The translations under genes and the position numbers were made by a program. From a virus: DNA of 35,602 bases. A model generated the notes under the pieces. The model had not been told where the DNA came from. It did not search any database and worked only from the letters and a program-made list of their open reading frames with translations. Below are positions 1-6,163 of the stretch, in pieces. The DNA lies in IMG/VR virus record IMGVR_UViG_3300005537_000046, positions 1 to 35,602 of that record. One strand, given 5' to 3'. The number at the start of each line of letters is the position of its first letter. Position 1 is the stretch's first letter.

Positions 1-64
1 TTCTGGTTTTCACCATCCTCCATTCGGAGAACGTGGCGCGGATTGCGGCGGGTGTGTCGGTCAT
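1..64 (-). CDS. Partial phage protein, N-terminus only
   Basis: Reading leftward from an ATG at 64-62, 21 codons run off the window edge: the peptide starts MTDTPAAIRATFSEWRMVKT. The start lies 3 bases after the stop of the Rad52-like gene, with a purine-rich GGGACAGG upstream, so it continues the same leftward operon. Phage recombination operons often carry a small protein with this kind of N-terminus after the annealing protein, but its function is unknown to me. Only the first residues are visible. Confidence 0.6.
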   Translation of the reverse strand, partial: MTDTPAAIRATFSEWRMVKTR

Positions 65-67
65 CGC

Positions 68-928
68 TCAACCTGTCCCGGCATAGATATCTGTCTTGAG
101 TCTGGTCGCGAGATCCATAAGGGCTTGATATGACGGGCGATGAAAGCCGCTTAGAAATTTCAGATCGGCGCTATTCAATTTCACGATTTCCTCAATGAGC
201 GCCGGGGTTGTCGCAACGGCTAGCGCTTCCCTGATCCTGTCGCGAACTTCAACGGCGCGATCGTATGCGGCCCTGCGGTCGGGATCGGTAGAGCGGGCCG
301 CTGGGACTTTACTCACCTGTGCGTGATAAGAGGATGGTGCCGCTTCGGCGAAGGGGTCTGGTGCGCTCTTTCCGTTCGGGTGCTCCTTCGGGGCCTCGGG
401 GACGAAGGGATCGTCTGCGGGCTTTTGCGGGGCTGTACGGCGACCGGCCACGGGTTCGACCTCAGCTTGGGTTTTGTCATAGAGGGCCAAACCCATCGGG
501 TTCCCGAAAGTCATCATCGCCCGCTTGGTGCAGTCCGTCTCGCATTCCTTGATTGCGCTCTCGTGCGCTTGGCCCAGGTCAGCATCGATGCCAGAGCCGT
601 AGCCGGTGCCCTCACGTATGACCGCTGTATCGCCAGCCCGCACCGTGACGCGGACGCGGCCCACATAGGCCACGCGCCAGCCGGGGCGATCCTTGTTGGC
701 GCCCATCATCACTTCGGCTTCGGTCACGCAGCGGCACTCGACCGTCTCGCGGTCCCATCCATCAAAGCCGAAGATGCGATTCGCCTCAGCGATGACAACC
801 CAACCTTCGATGTACGAGAGAGTGCGTCCGGCCTGTTGGCGGCTCTTGACGTGATCGCGCGCCAGCGGTGCGCGGAGCGCGGCGAGTTGGCCGTCGGTAA
901 AGCCTTGTTTCATGGCGATGCCGGTCAT
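68..928 (-). CDS. Rad52/Rad22-type single-strand annealing protein
   Basis: This is a 286-residue protein of the Rad52/Rad22 family, which anneals complementary single strands during phage recombination and end repair. Visible family signatures are GYGSG at residues 109-113, ESAIKECETD at 123-132 and FGNPMGLALYDK at 141-152. The conserved DNA-binding core occupies about residues 15-155. The rest is a variable, Pro/Ala-rich tail that ends in a short helical segment, as is usual. The start at 928 is supported by GAGGAGG just upstream, which lies inside the last codons (Asp-Glu-Glu-Asp) of the preceding gene. It is the main identifiable recombination gene of the leftward operon and probably works with the RusA-type resolvase on the other strand. 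Family assignment is by motif; partner use is inferred. Confidence 0.9.
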   Translation of the reverse strand: MTGIAMKQGFTDGQLAALRAPLARDHVKSRQQAGRTLSYIEGWVVIAEANRIFGFDGWDRETVECRCVTEAEVMMGANKDRPGWRVAYVGRVRVTVRAGDTAVIREGTGYGSGIDADLGQAHESAIKECETDCTKRAMMTFGNPMGLALYDKTQAEVEPVAGRRTAPQKPADDPFVPEAPKEHPNGKSAPDPFAEAAPSSYHAQVSKVPAARSTDPDRRAAYDRAVEVRDRIREALAVATTPALIEEIVKLNSADLKFLSGFHRPSYQALMDLATRLKTDIYAGTG

Positions 929-1102
929 CTAATAGTCCTCCTCATCTCCGTCGCCATCGAAGAACCCGGCTTCCTTGGCGCAACCGTAATCCTCGCAGAA
1001 CAGCCCGGTACACGGGTTATGCGTAACCGGGCATAGCGGTACTTCCTCATGCAGCTGATCTTCCCAATCGCGGTCAGAGTGAGCGTTCCAGTATCCGGTC
1101 AT
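929..1102 (-). CDS. Small Cys-rich acidic protein, unknown function
   Basis: A 57-residue protein with an acidic C-terminus (GDGDEEDY). Cysteines and a histidine at residues 24, 28, 31, 36 and 41 could bind a metal ion. The start at 1102 is chosen because GAGGAGAT and GGGGA lie just upstream; a longer reading frame to 1240 would overlap the neighbouring gene and lacks such a site. Its stop is directly followed by the Rad52-like start, and its acidic end encodes that gene's ribosome binding site. I do not recognise a family. A small zinc-binding accessory protein is possible but unproven. Confidence 0.6.
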   Translation of the reverse strand: MTGYWNAHSDRDWEDQLHEEVPLCPVTHNPCTGLFCEDYGCAKEAGFFDGDGDEEDY

Positions 1103-1119
1103 TCCCCTGATCTCCTCAG

Positions 1120-1404
1120 TCAATATCCCGCCGCCGGAAGATATTTTTCGACGACTTGAAGTGCCGCAGCTGCCTGTGCGTCGACCCAGAGCCGAACGTG
1201 ATTGGAAGCATTTTCCCAAGTAGGAGAACCTTCTTTCCAATGGGTCATGTAGATCGCCTCAGCCATCTGAAGGAGTAGAGTGTTCGATGGTGAGGAAGGC
1301 AGAGTCCCCCCTTCCGAGGGGATCTGCGTGTTCGACGGAGCCGGATTCGCAGTGCGCTCTTGCTCGCCCTGATCTTTGGCTGAGGCGGTCATTCTGTACC
1401 TCAT
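1120..1404 (-). CDS. Hypothetical protein (94 aa)
   Basis: This 94-residue frame starts at an ATG that overlaps the stop of the upstream gene as TAATG (1406-1402), the same arrangement used elsewhere in this operon. The first 45 residues are polar and low in complexity. The C-terminal half (ALQVVEKYLP and the preceding Trp-rich stretch) looks like a folded helical domain of the kind found in small phage proteins. A longer frame to 1548 would overlap the neighbour and begins with an implausible Arg/Cys-rich stretch. Function unknown. Confidence 0.55.
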   Translation of the reverse strand: MRYRMTASAKDQGEQERTANPAPSNTQIPSEGGTLPSSPSNTLLLQMAEAIYMTHWKEGSPTWENASNHVRLWVDAQAAAALQVVEKYLPAAGY

Positions 1405-2036
1405 TACGGCTGTTCCACTATGACGGTTACGACATCCCCGGAGCCGAGCGCATCGACAGCCGGGTTGTCCGCAGGGATCCCCTGCGTCCTTTGGTCTGCG
1501 GTGCCGCGCGTTCGCGCCCCCAGCGGCCATTCCCCCGAACGGTCGCATCTGCGCTCGCCGAAGCGGCTATGTTCGCTTCTGGCTGCGTCTGGTTTCCTTG
1601 GGGCTTGCCCGTCACGCTGGGCTGCGGTATATTGCCCGTCAGGAAGTCGCTTGCCGCCAGCAGCGAAGTCCAATGAGGGCCGGGTCGCGTTTGTGCGCTT
1701 CTCGGTCCTCGTAATTTCAGGATGGCGCATCTGGCGCCTCGGTACAAGCATTTTTTTGCCCCACCGAGCGTTTGCGGCGAGTTTGGCAATTTCGATGCGG
1801 CGCGCTGGCGTCAATGACGCGGCCCGAGCTAGCCCAGACTTTCGCTTTCCTCCCTCTGGCGGGAATTCTGAAAGAATTTCAAGGCATAATTCGAATCCTC
1901 TTATCCACAACGGCTGAAGGCGTTCGGCTCGGTCGATTGCTCGGTCGTTTCCATAGGCCGCTGCAATGCTGCCGAACAATCCCTGGCACTCGCGCAGAGC
2001 GGCAATGAACTCGCGTCGGCCGGGCTTGCACTTCAT
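1404..2036 (-). CDS. Hypothetical protein with an LTPARRxEIAKLAANARWGK segment
   Basis: A 210-residue frame. The start at 2036 overlaps the upstream stop as TGATG; a GTG one codon earlier is also possible. Residues about 70-95 contain SLTPARRIEIAKLAANARWG, a short basic helical segment that recurs at the ends of many phage and bacterial proteins and may bind nucleic acid. The middle (about residues 105-180) is rich in Arg, Gln and Pro with no clear fold. A second minus-strand frame over 1427-1789 also looks protein-like there, so a pair of small frameshifts cannot be excluded. The end (DNPAVDALGSGDVVTVIVEQ) again looks genuine. Function unknown. Confidence 0.5.
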   Translation of the reverse strand: MKCKPGRREFIAALRECQGLFGSIAAAYGNDRAIDRAERLQPLWIRGFELCLEILSEFPPEGGKRKSGLARAASLTPARRIEIAKLAANARWGKKMLVPRRQMRHPEITRTEKRTNATRPSLDFAAGGKRLPDGQYTAAQRDGQAPRKPDAARSEHSRFGERRCDRSGEWPLGARTRGTADQRTQGIPADNPAVDALGSGDVVTVIVEQP

Positions 2037-2245
2037 CACTCCCTCGGGGTTCTGAGTATGTCGAAAACAGCGTCAGCCTGCGCCAGCGCCAGATCGACGT
2101 AGGCGATGGGGTTGTGGCTGTAGGCGCTGGTGAACTCCGGCCACGGCTCGCGCTGCGTGTTGCCGCCCCAAGCCATGTTACGCCGTGTCTCGTGCAGGAT
2201 CTGGGCTAAACCCCAGAGAGCGCGCATCCGGTTGAGGGTCATCAC
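2036..2245 (-). CDS. Hypothetical protein (69 aa)
   Basis: A 69-residue protein that starts at 2245, one base from the end of the Gp157-like gene, and overlaps the next gene as TGATG. It is mostly helical and Trp/Tyr-containing, and the segment YVDLALAQADAVFDIL near the C-terminus could form an amphipathic helix. There is no signal peptide, membrane segment or metal-binding pattern. Coupling on both sides argues that it is translated as part of the leftward operon. I do not recognise the family. Confidence 0.6.
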   Translation of the reverse strand: MMTLNRMRALWGLAQILHETRRNMAWGGNTQREPWPEFTSAYSHNPIAYVDLALAQADAVFDILRTPRE

Positions 2246-2758
2246 TCAACTCCGGTGAATGGTCAAAAAGCTGGTCGCGTTGCCCCGCTCAACGCCCGGC
2301 ACATCACGGCCTTCGGCGAGCGCCTTGGCGATCTCTGTCTTGTTCGGTTCTCGTCGAATGCGACAAAGATCATCGGGAATCTCCGCTTCGTCGATGACGA
2401 TGATCTTTGGCTTCCCATGTCCGACCGAAACCGTCATATCCGGTGCGGACAGTTTCGGGATGCCTCCTTCCTGCATGGCCTGGAGTGCCGCAGCGCGCAG
2501 GCTACGGGCGCCCTCATCGAGGCGCCTGCGCCTGGCGGTCATTCCGTCGATCAGCTCGCCCAGCGCCTTCCCCATCGCTTCCCGCTCCAGGGCATTGCGC
2601 AGCACGGCTACGATGTCCTCGTTCAAGGTATCGAGCCCTTCTAGCGTGTCGTTTAGCGCGTCGGCATCGTCATCGGTATCGAGGGTCGGATACATCGCGA
2701 GGAGTTGCGCCCGAAGATTTTGTCGAGCGCGCACAGAAACGCTGAGATCATGGGGCAT
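2246..2758 (-). CDS. Gp157-family phage protein
   Basis: A 170-residue protein that fits the Siphovirus Gp157 family (PF05565). It has a long helical N-terminal half with a coiled coil (about residues 40-105, including RRRRLDEGARSLRAAALQAM). The family's small C-terminal domain follows, with the typical order IPKLSAPDMTVSV, then IPDDLCRIRREPNKTEI, then AKALAEGRDVPGV. Members usually sit in phage recombination or replication operons; one was first noted for conferring phage resistance in Streptococcus. The biochemical role is unsettled. The start at 2758 forms a TAATG overlap with the upstream stop, which favours it over the start 13 codons earlier. Confidence 0.85.
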   Translation of the reverse strand: MPHDLSVSVRARQNLRAQLLAMYPTLDTDDDADALNDTLEGLDTLNEDIVAVLRNALEREAMGKALGELIDGMTARRRRLDEGARSLRAAALQAMQEGGIPKLSAPDMTVSVGHGKPKIIVIDEAEIPDDLCRIRREPNKTEIAKALAEGRDVPGVERGNATSFLTIHRS

Positions 2759-3213
2759 TACTCTGTCTCCTGCGGAGGTGGTGGGAGTGGCATCCAATGG
2801 GTCGGCATCATATCGCGGCCAAGATCCCGACCAAAATGCACGGCATTAGCCGACCAATGCGGGCCAGTTCCCACGTCCGTCAGCATGCCCCGATAAATGC
2901 CGGGTCCATAGTGTTCCGCGTTGGGGATATAGATCAGCACGCTTTCGTTCTTCGGCGCAGTTTCGATCGGTCGCCAACCCATCATTTGCTTATTCTTCCA
3001 ATGGCGTTCCCAAGCCTCCACAGCGCACCGGGCGCGATACAGGTAGTTCCCCTGCTCGTGTTCGCTAAAGTGCTCCCACCACGATTGCGCGTCATGCTCG
3101 CTCGGGGGAGACATCGGGAGAACCGGGCGCATTGCCCAGACCATAGCCTGAGCCGCTGCCAAGATCCCGGCAGCCTCTTCCTCGGGCGATGCAATGGGTC
3201 GTTCAGTCGTCAT
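2758..3213 (-). CDS. DUF551-domain protein
   Basis: A 151-residue protein. Its C-terminal 75 residues show the DUF551 layout: WRPIETAPKNESVLIYIPN, a variable middle, and a final THWMPLPPPPQ. In phages this domain is common in early operons and its role is unknown. The N-terminal half is a separate helical, Trp-rich segment (DAQSWWEHFSEHEQGNYLYR) that may be another small domain. The start at 3213 makes a TAATG overlap with the preceding gene and is preferred over a longer frame that starts at 3279. It probably acts as a cytoplasmic accessory factor. Confidence 0.75.
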   Translation of the reverse strand: MTTERPIASPEEEAAGILAAAQAMVWAMRPVLPMSPPSEHDAQSWWEHFSEHEQGNYLYRARCAVEAWERHWKNKQMMGWRPIETAPKNESVLIYIPNAEHYGPGIYRGMLTDVGTGPHWSANAVHFGRDLGRDMMPTHWMPLPPPPQETE

Positions 3214-3395
3214 TACTCCCTCACAAGCTTTAAACGTTGTGCGAGATATTGATGAATGCCGACTTCGCATCGGAACCAATTAGTGAGCGATCCAATCTTT
3301 ATTGGCAAATATCCCGCCTCAATTATTTTCTCTTTCACGCTTTCGTCAAGATCGTCGATATGAAAGAATAGCGCTGCGCGTGATGGTTCGGTCAT
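3213..3395 (-). CDS. Hypothetical protein (60 aa)
   Basis: A 60-residue protein that starts at 3395 with an ATGA overlap to the tiny gene upstream and ends in a TAATG overlap with the DUF551 gene. It contains FFHIDDLDESVKEKI followed by a hydrophobic/aromatic stretch (SLTNWFRCEVG), which suggests a small alpha/beta fold. A longer frame to 3755 on the same strand is an artefact, because two other genes occupy that stretch in other frames with coupled starts and stops. Function unknown. Confidence 0.6.
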   Translation of the reverse strand: MTEPSRAALFFHIDDLDESVKEKIIEAGYLPIKIGSLTNWFRCEVGIHQYLAQRLKLVRE

Positions 3396-3481
3396 ATCAT
3401 TAATCCCCACAAAGCGAAGGCGAGGACGATCCCAGCCCCGAAGATCACGAGGGCGTCGAGGGCGCGCATGTGGGCACTCAT
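3392..3481 (-). CDS. 29-residue single-span membrane peptide
   Basis: This very short gene reads MSAHMRALDA and then a hydrophobic segment (LVIFGAGIVLAFALWGLMI) long enough to span a membrane once. It overlaps the upstream gene by ATGA (3481-3478) and the downstream gene by ATGA (3395-3392), and it fills exactly the space between them. That makes it likely to be translated, although it is too short for most gene finders. Function unknown; small membrane peptides of this sort can be modulators of membrane enzymes or simply coupling peptides. Confidence 0.6.
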   Translation of the reverse strand: MSAHMRALDALVIFGAGIVLAFALWGLMI

Positions 3482-3810
3482 GACAGCGCCGGCACAAGCA
3501 GCCCAGCCAATATCTGAATCTCCGAGAACCCGCTATCCGCGAACTCCTTGGCCCGCGTTTCCAGATCCCGCAGCTCGTCGTACAGCCGTCGTACTCCGCA
3601 CCCGTCGCCGTGATAGATCGAACCAAGAGCCGCGCAGTGCTCGGCATGCCCATGCAGCCCGGCCTGGCGCAGGTATCGTGCTGCGGAGAGGCAATGCTCC
3701 GATCGCATGAGGCTGCGATTCGCATCCATCGAACGATAGAGAGAGACGATAGCATCGTTGAGGGCGGTCATCATGACGATCAGCATGAGCAAGAGAAATA
3801 TTCCGGACAT
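3478..3810 (-). CDS. Hypothetical protein with N-terminal hydrophobic segment
   Basis: A 110-residue frame beginning MSGIFLLLMLIVMMTALNDA. If the start at 3810 is used, the first 13 residues form a short hydrophobic segment. A start at 3774 (MMTALNDA) would give a soluble 98-residue protein that begins just after the upstream stop at 3780. Neither start has a strong ribosome binding site. The middle carries Cys and His residues (EHCLSAARYLRQAGLHGHAE) and the C-terminus is helical (ELRDLETRAKEFADSGFSEI). I do not recognise the family. The stop overlaps the 29-residue gene by ATGA. Confidence 0.55.
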   Translation of the reverse strand: MSGIFLLLMLIVMMTALNDAIVSLYRSMDANRSLMRSEHCLSAARYLRQAGLHGHAEHCAALGSIYHGDGCGVRRLYDELRDLETRAKEFADSGFSEIQILAGLLVPALS

Positions 3811-4376
3811 TTTACCGGACGCTGCACACCTAGTACTGTCGCGGCGTGATCCCAAAATTCATCGGGGATAGATCCATGAGCGTCTTGCCCATCAACAAGG
3901 AGGTATTCATCGCCCCCATCTTCGCGATTACCCATGAGAAAAGCTTCGGCCAAAGCCAGCGTTTGGTGATAGCTTGGGCAATCGGCATGGGCGACGAAAT
4001 CCTTTAGCCATGCCTCGGAGGCGGCCTTACTGCCCGGCGTGGCGTAGGTTGAGTTTGTCGCTTCAAAGGATGGGTGAGACCAACGGTGGGCAAGCGCCGT
4101 AATGGTGCGCGGGTATAGATAAGCCCAGAACCGGGTATGGGGCGGAACGGGGGCGCTAAGAAACGGATCGACGATCCCTATGCGCGGACCCGATCCTTCT
4201 GCGCCGCTGACGACGATATCACCCTTCGGATTAGGTTCGGGATCAACTACACTGAGGTGTTGGCTTGGGAAAAGCTGCATGGGGCAGATCGCGGAGAATA
4301 CCGCGACATGAACAGCATCACGACCGCCCGCATCGTCGGGCAGCACATTTCCCATCGTGGCTACAGCATCTTTCAT
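3780..4376 (-). CDS. Conserved phage early protein, unknown function; first gene of leftward operon
   Basis: A 198-residue protein. The start at 4376 is firm because AGGAGG lies at 4384-4389, eight bases upstream. The protein begins MKDAVATMGNVLPDDAGGRD and ends with the cysteine-containing VKCPEYFSCSC. Between them come segments on presentation of coordinates or ranges (DPFLSAPVPPHTRFWAYLYP) and a helical region (SEAWLKDFVAHADCPSYHQT). Proteins with this start and this Cys-ending tail occur in other phages of alphaproteobacteria as far as I recall, without known function. It is the first gene after the divergent control region and so the most strongly expressed in the leftward operon. Confidence 0.7.
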   Translation of the reverse strand: MKDAVATMGNVLPDDAGGRDAVHVAVFSAICPMQLFPSQHLSVVDPEPNPKGDIVVSGAEGSGPRIGIVDPFLSAPVPPHTRFWAYLYPRTITALAHRWSHPSFEATNSTYATPGSKAASEAWLKDFVAHADCPSYHQTLALAEAFLMGNREDGGDEYLLVDGQDAHGSIPDEFWDHAATVLGVQRPVKCPEYFSCSC

Positions 4377-4383
4377 TCCCAAT

Positions 4384-4389
4384 CCTCCT
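4384..4389 (-). promoter_or_regulatory. Strong ribosome binding site AGGAGG
   Basis: AGGAGG on the minus strand, eight bases before the ATG at 4376. It fixes the start of the first gene of the leftward operon and rules out the longer frame to 4490, which would run back across the operator region. Confidence 0.75.
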
Positions 4390-4441
4390 ATGCCGCTATC
4401 CGGTGGGGACCGGCAACCGCCGGGGTGTGGCGGCGAGGCAC

Positions 4442-4473
4442 ATATTGCACTATGAAATTTCATCTTGCAATAT
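4442..4473. promoter_or_regulatory. Divergent operator/promoter: 32-bp nested palindrome
   Basis: Outer arms ATATTGCA (4442-4449) and TGCAATAT (4466-4473) and an inner perfect palindrome ATGAAATTTCAT (4452-4463) share the same centre, giving 28 of 32 symmetrical bases. The same element contains a promoter-like pair on each strand. On plus, TTGCAC (4445-4450) is followed 17 bases later by CAATAT (4468-4473). On minus, TTGCAA (4470-4465) is followed 17 bases later by CAATAT (4447-4442). A protein bound here would cover both promoters at once. The leftward operon starts at 4376 and the rightward one at 4502. The likely binder is the YdaS-like protein at 4502. Structure is seen; function is inferred. 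Confidence 0.7.
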
Positions 4474-4501
4474 CTTTTTTGGTGAGGCATTGTGTTCGAC
4501 T

Positions 4502-4723
4502 ATGAAAAGCTTCGCCGCGATCATCAACGCATGGCCGCATCCCTCGAAATTTGCAGAGGATGTAGGCGTCTCCCCGGCTCTCGTGGCCGTTTGGAAAACC
4601 AGGAACTCGATTCCGGCCGCCTATTGGAATTGGGTCGTGACGTGTGCCGAGAAGCGGGGGATTGAAGGCGTGAGCTTTGAACTGCTTAGGCGCTTAACGC
4701 AAGCCAAGAGGGCAACGGGATGA
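4502..4723 (+). CDS. Cro/YdaS-like helix-turn-helix regulator
   Basis: A 73-residue protein beginning MKSFAAIINAWPHPSKFAED. Residues about 16-36 (KFAEDVGVSPALVAVWKTR) form a helix-turn-helix of the lambda-repressor type, followed by SIPAAYWNWVV, a pattern typical of small YdaS/Cro-like regulators in alphaproteobacterial phages. It is the first rightward gene after the palindromic control region. A copy of ACTATGAAA, which forms half of the inner palindrome, recurs at its start codon (4499-4507), so it may bind there too and repress itself. The stop overlaps the next gene by ATGA. Confidence 0.8.
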   Translation: MKSFAAIINAWPHPSKFAEDVGVSPALVAVWKTRNSIPAAYWNWVVTCAEKRGIEGVSFELLRRLTQAKRATG

Positions 4724-4890
4724 CCCCCGACGAACAGATCCTATCCCTCCTCCGGGTGATCGTCACCGAGCTTACGGCGATCCGGCGCGCGCTTGAGCCC
4801 CCGCCGCTTTACACGGTGGGCGAGGACGGTGTGCTGACGCGGGTTACGGATGGAGAGAAGGTGGTGCCGTTTCGTGGGAGGATACGATGA
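4720..4890 (+). CDS. Hypothetical protein (56 aa)
   Basis: A 56-residue frame coupled on both sides: its ATG overlaps the regulator's stop (ATGA at 4720-4723) and its stop overlaps the next ATG (4887-4890). The N-terminal half is one amphipathic helix (QILSLLRVIVTELTAIRRAL), and after a proline break there is a beta-like half (YTVGEDGVLTRVTDGEKVVP). No known family. The tight coupling and codon usage like its neighbours support translation. Confidence 0.6.
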   Translation: MTPDEQILSLLRVIVTELTAIRRALEPPPLYTVGEDGVLTRVTDGEKVVPFRGRIR

Positions 4891-5069
4891 AACGGTCGAG
4901 TTTCCATGATGATCGCATTATCCCGATCATAATTCGCTGCGATGCGGTCGTTAATATATTCGGCCTACCGTTTGATCTGACCCCTGCCGAGGCAGCGAAG
5001 ATTTCGGCCGTCATAATGGCGATGGCGAAGAAGCCGTCGCAACAAGCTGACGGGGCGATTCTGCGATGA
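4887..5069 (+). CDS. Hypothetical protein (60 aa)
   Basis: A 60-residue protein with ATGA overlaps at both ends. The segment VVNIFGLPFDLTPAEAAKIS followed by AVIMAMAKKPSQQ has the look of a small alpha/beta domain with one helix that senses or contacts a partner. There is no membrane span, signal or metal site. It is part of a run of small proteins between the regulator and the RusA-type gene, whose roles I cannot name. Confidence 0.6.
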   Translation: MKRSSFHDDRIIPIIIRCDAVVNIFGLPFDLTPAEAAKISAVIMAMAKKPSQQADGAILR

Positions 5070-5266
5070 GCAAAGGCGCCCCTCCCAATCCGACATGTGA
5101 GGGCTGTTCGCGCTCGGTCGGAGAAACCTCCGGCATGGTGAGCCTTCGCAAAGGCGGTATGCCCGTGTACCTGTGTTACGATTGCGTGGACGCTCTGAAG
5201 GTGATCGTTGAGCATGATCGCCAGCAGCCAACGCCAGAGCCTCCGAAGCTGAGTCTCGTGACATGA
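5066..5266 (+). CDS. Small protein with paired CxxC zinc-finger-like motifs
   Basis: A 66-residue protein with two metal-binding-like pairs: CEGC near residues 11-14 and CYDC near residues 37-40, about 22 residues apart, the spacing of a small treble-clef or zinc ribbon. The C-terminus is Pro/Glu-rich. Both ends overlap neighbours by ATGA, and the next gene is the RusA-type resolvase. It could be a nucleic-acid-binding accessory protein, but only the cysteine pattern supports that. Confidence 0.65.
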   Translation: MSKGAPPNPTCEGCSRSVGETSGMVSLRKGGMPVYLCYDCVDALKVIVEHDRQQPTPEPPKLSLVT

Positions 5267-5778
5267 TCGCACCGGCCTGCCGCTTCGCGATTCCCCGGCC
5301 GCCGAGCACCAACAACCTGCACGGCAGCCACATCGACTGGAAGACAGGCAAGATGCGCCGCCACAACACGCGGGCCTATAAGGCGTGGATCGATGCGGCA
5401 GGGTGGTCGATGAAGGTGCAGCAAAATCCGCTCCCTCATTTCGACGGCGAAGTTGAGATCGAGATCGCGGGCCTCGGCGGCATCGACATCGACAACACGA
5501 AGGCAATACCGGATTTACTCAAGCGGCTTGGCATCCTCAACGACGACAAGCAGGTTGCCAAGCAGACGACAACGCGGGTTGCCCCTACGTGGTCGTTCTC
5601 GGTCGACGACGGGTGTTTGCTCTCGATATGGGAGTTAGAGACAGACTTGCGCGCAAAGAGCGAGCGCGGCTGTGCGGGTGAGTCGGGATGTTCCGGCGCA
5701 CAGAGGAGGCGCGTTACCCGAGCGGCGGCCTCCCAACCCACGCAACAGCGCATCGGGCGCAGACCGGGAGTCACGTGA
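5263..5778 (+). CDS. rusA: RusA-type Holliday junction resolvase
   Basis: A 171-residue protein of the RusA endonuclease family, which cuts four-way DNA junctions. Early residues show the family's IPRPPSTNNL (about 10-19). The catalytic acidic region is clear: GIDIDNTKAIPDLLKRLG followed by ILNDDKQVAK (about residues 73-100), with the two spaced Asp residues and the later Asp-Asp pair. RusA proteins usually end at about 120-130 residues; here about 45 extra residues (rich in Arg, Ser and Gln) follow the normal end and look disordered. The stop overlaps the next gene as TGATG. It probably resolves recombination or replication intermediates before packaging. Confidence 0.88.
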   Translation: MIAPACRFAIPRPPSTNNLHGSHIDWKTGKMRRHNTRAYKAWIDAAGWSMKVQQNPLPHFDGEVEIEIAGLGGIDIDNTKAIPDLLKRLGILNDDKQVAKQTTTRVAPTWSFSVDDGCLLSIWELETDLRAKSERGCAGESGCSGAQRRRVTRAAASQPTQQRIGRRPGVT

Positions 5779-6113
5779 TGCCCTACGCTGTTATGGGCGA
5801 GACGGAACATGGCGCGGTATGTATTCGACGGGGGTTTCCAAATCGTGAGGCCGCCGAGGATCACCCGGTCAAAATGTCGCTGTGGAAGCGGGTATGGGTT
5901 CAGGCTGAACCTGAACCGAGGAACGATACAGGCGTAGCGGCCCCTCGGCCATGGTCAATAGGCGTGTCGTCGACATCGAGCAATAACGATTCGTTCCATC
6001 TCTACCTCGTTGACGCCAACGGTCGGAAGATCGCAGCCATCTGGGGCCGCTCCGGTGAGAAGCTGGCTACAGCCGAGATGATCCTTGCGGCGATCAACGG
6101 GAGCGAGGAATGA
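5778..6113 (+). CDS. Two-part small phage protein, unknown function
   Basis: A 111-residue protein whose two halves look like separate small modules. Residues 1-45 run MPYAVMGETEHGAVCIRRGF to HPVKMSLWKRVWVQ, and residues 60-111 contain GVSSTSSNNDSFHLYLVDAN and RKIAAIWGRSGEKLATAEMI. Both resemble short proteins I have seen as individual genes in phages of this type, so it may be a fusion. The start at 5778 is set by a TGATG overlap with the rusA stop; a longer frame back to 5688 would overlap rusA. Function unknown. Confidence 0.65.
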   Translation: MPYAVMGETEHGAVCIRRGFPNREAAEDHPVKMSLWKRVWVQAEPEPRNDTGVAAPRPWSIGVSSTSSNNDSFHLYLVDANGRKIAAIWGRSGEKLATAEMILAAINGSEE

Positions 6114-6163
6114 TGTTCGCGCCCGGTCAGATCGTTTGCATCGACTTCCCCTCGCACCCATGA
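6110..6163 (+). CDS. 17-codon leader-like ORF before the methyltransferase
   Basis: ATGATG at 6110-6115 opens a frame of 17 residues (MMFAPGQIVCIDFPSHP). It overlaps the preceding stop by ATGA and its own stop overlaps the methyltransferase ATG by ATGA (6160-6163). GAGCGAGG upstream could serve as ribosome binding site. The methyltransferase itself has no good ribosome binding site (the bases before its ATG are CT-rich), so this mini-ORF probably delivers ribosomes to it. It may be the remnant of a longer gene. Confidence 0.45.
   Translation: MMFAPGQIVCIDFPSHP

Noticed and set aside
323-1036. Plus-strand frame of 237 residues over the Rad52-like gene
   Set aside because: It lies fully antisense to a gene with clear family motifs and has no ribosome binding site or recognisable domain; GC-rich sequence often leaves such open frames.
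4844-5506. Minus-strand 220-residue frame over the small genes and rusA
   Set aside because: Runs antisense to a chain of ATGA-coupled genes and has Ser/Arg/Cys-rich low-quality sequence.
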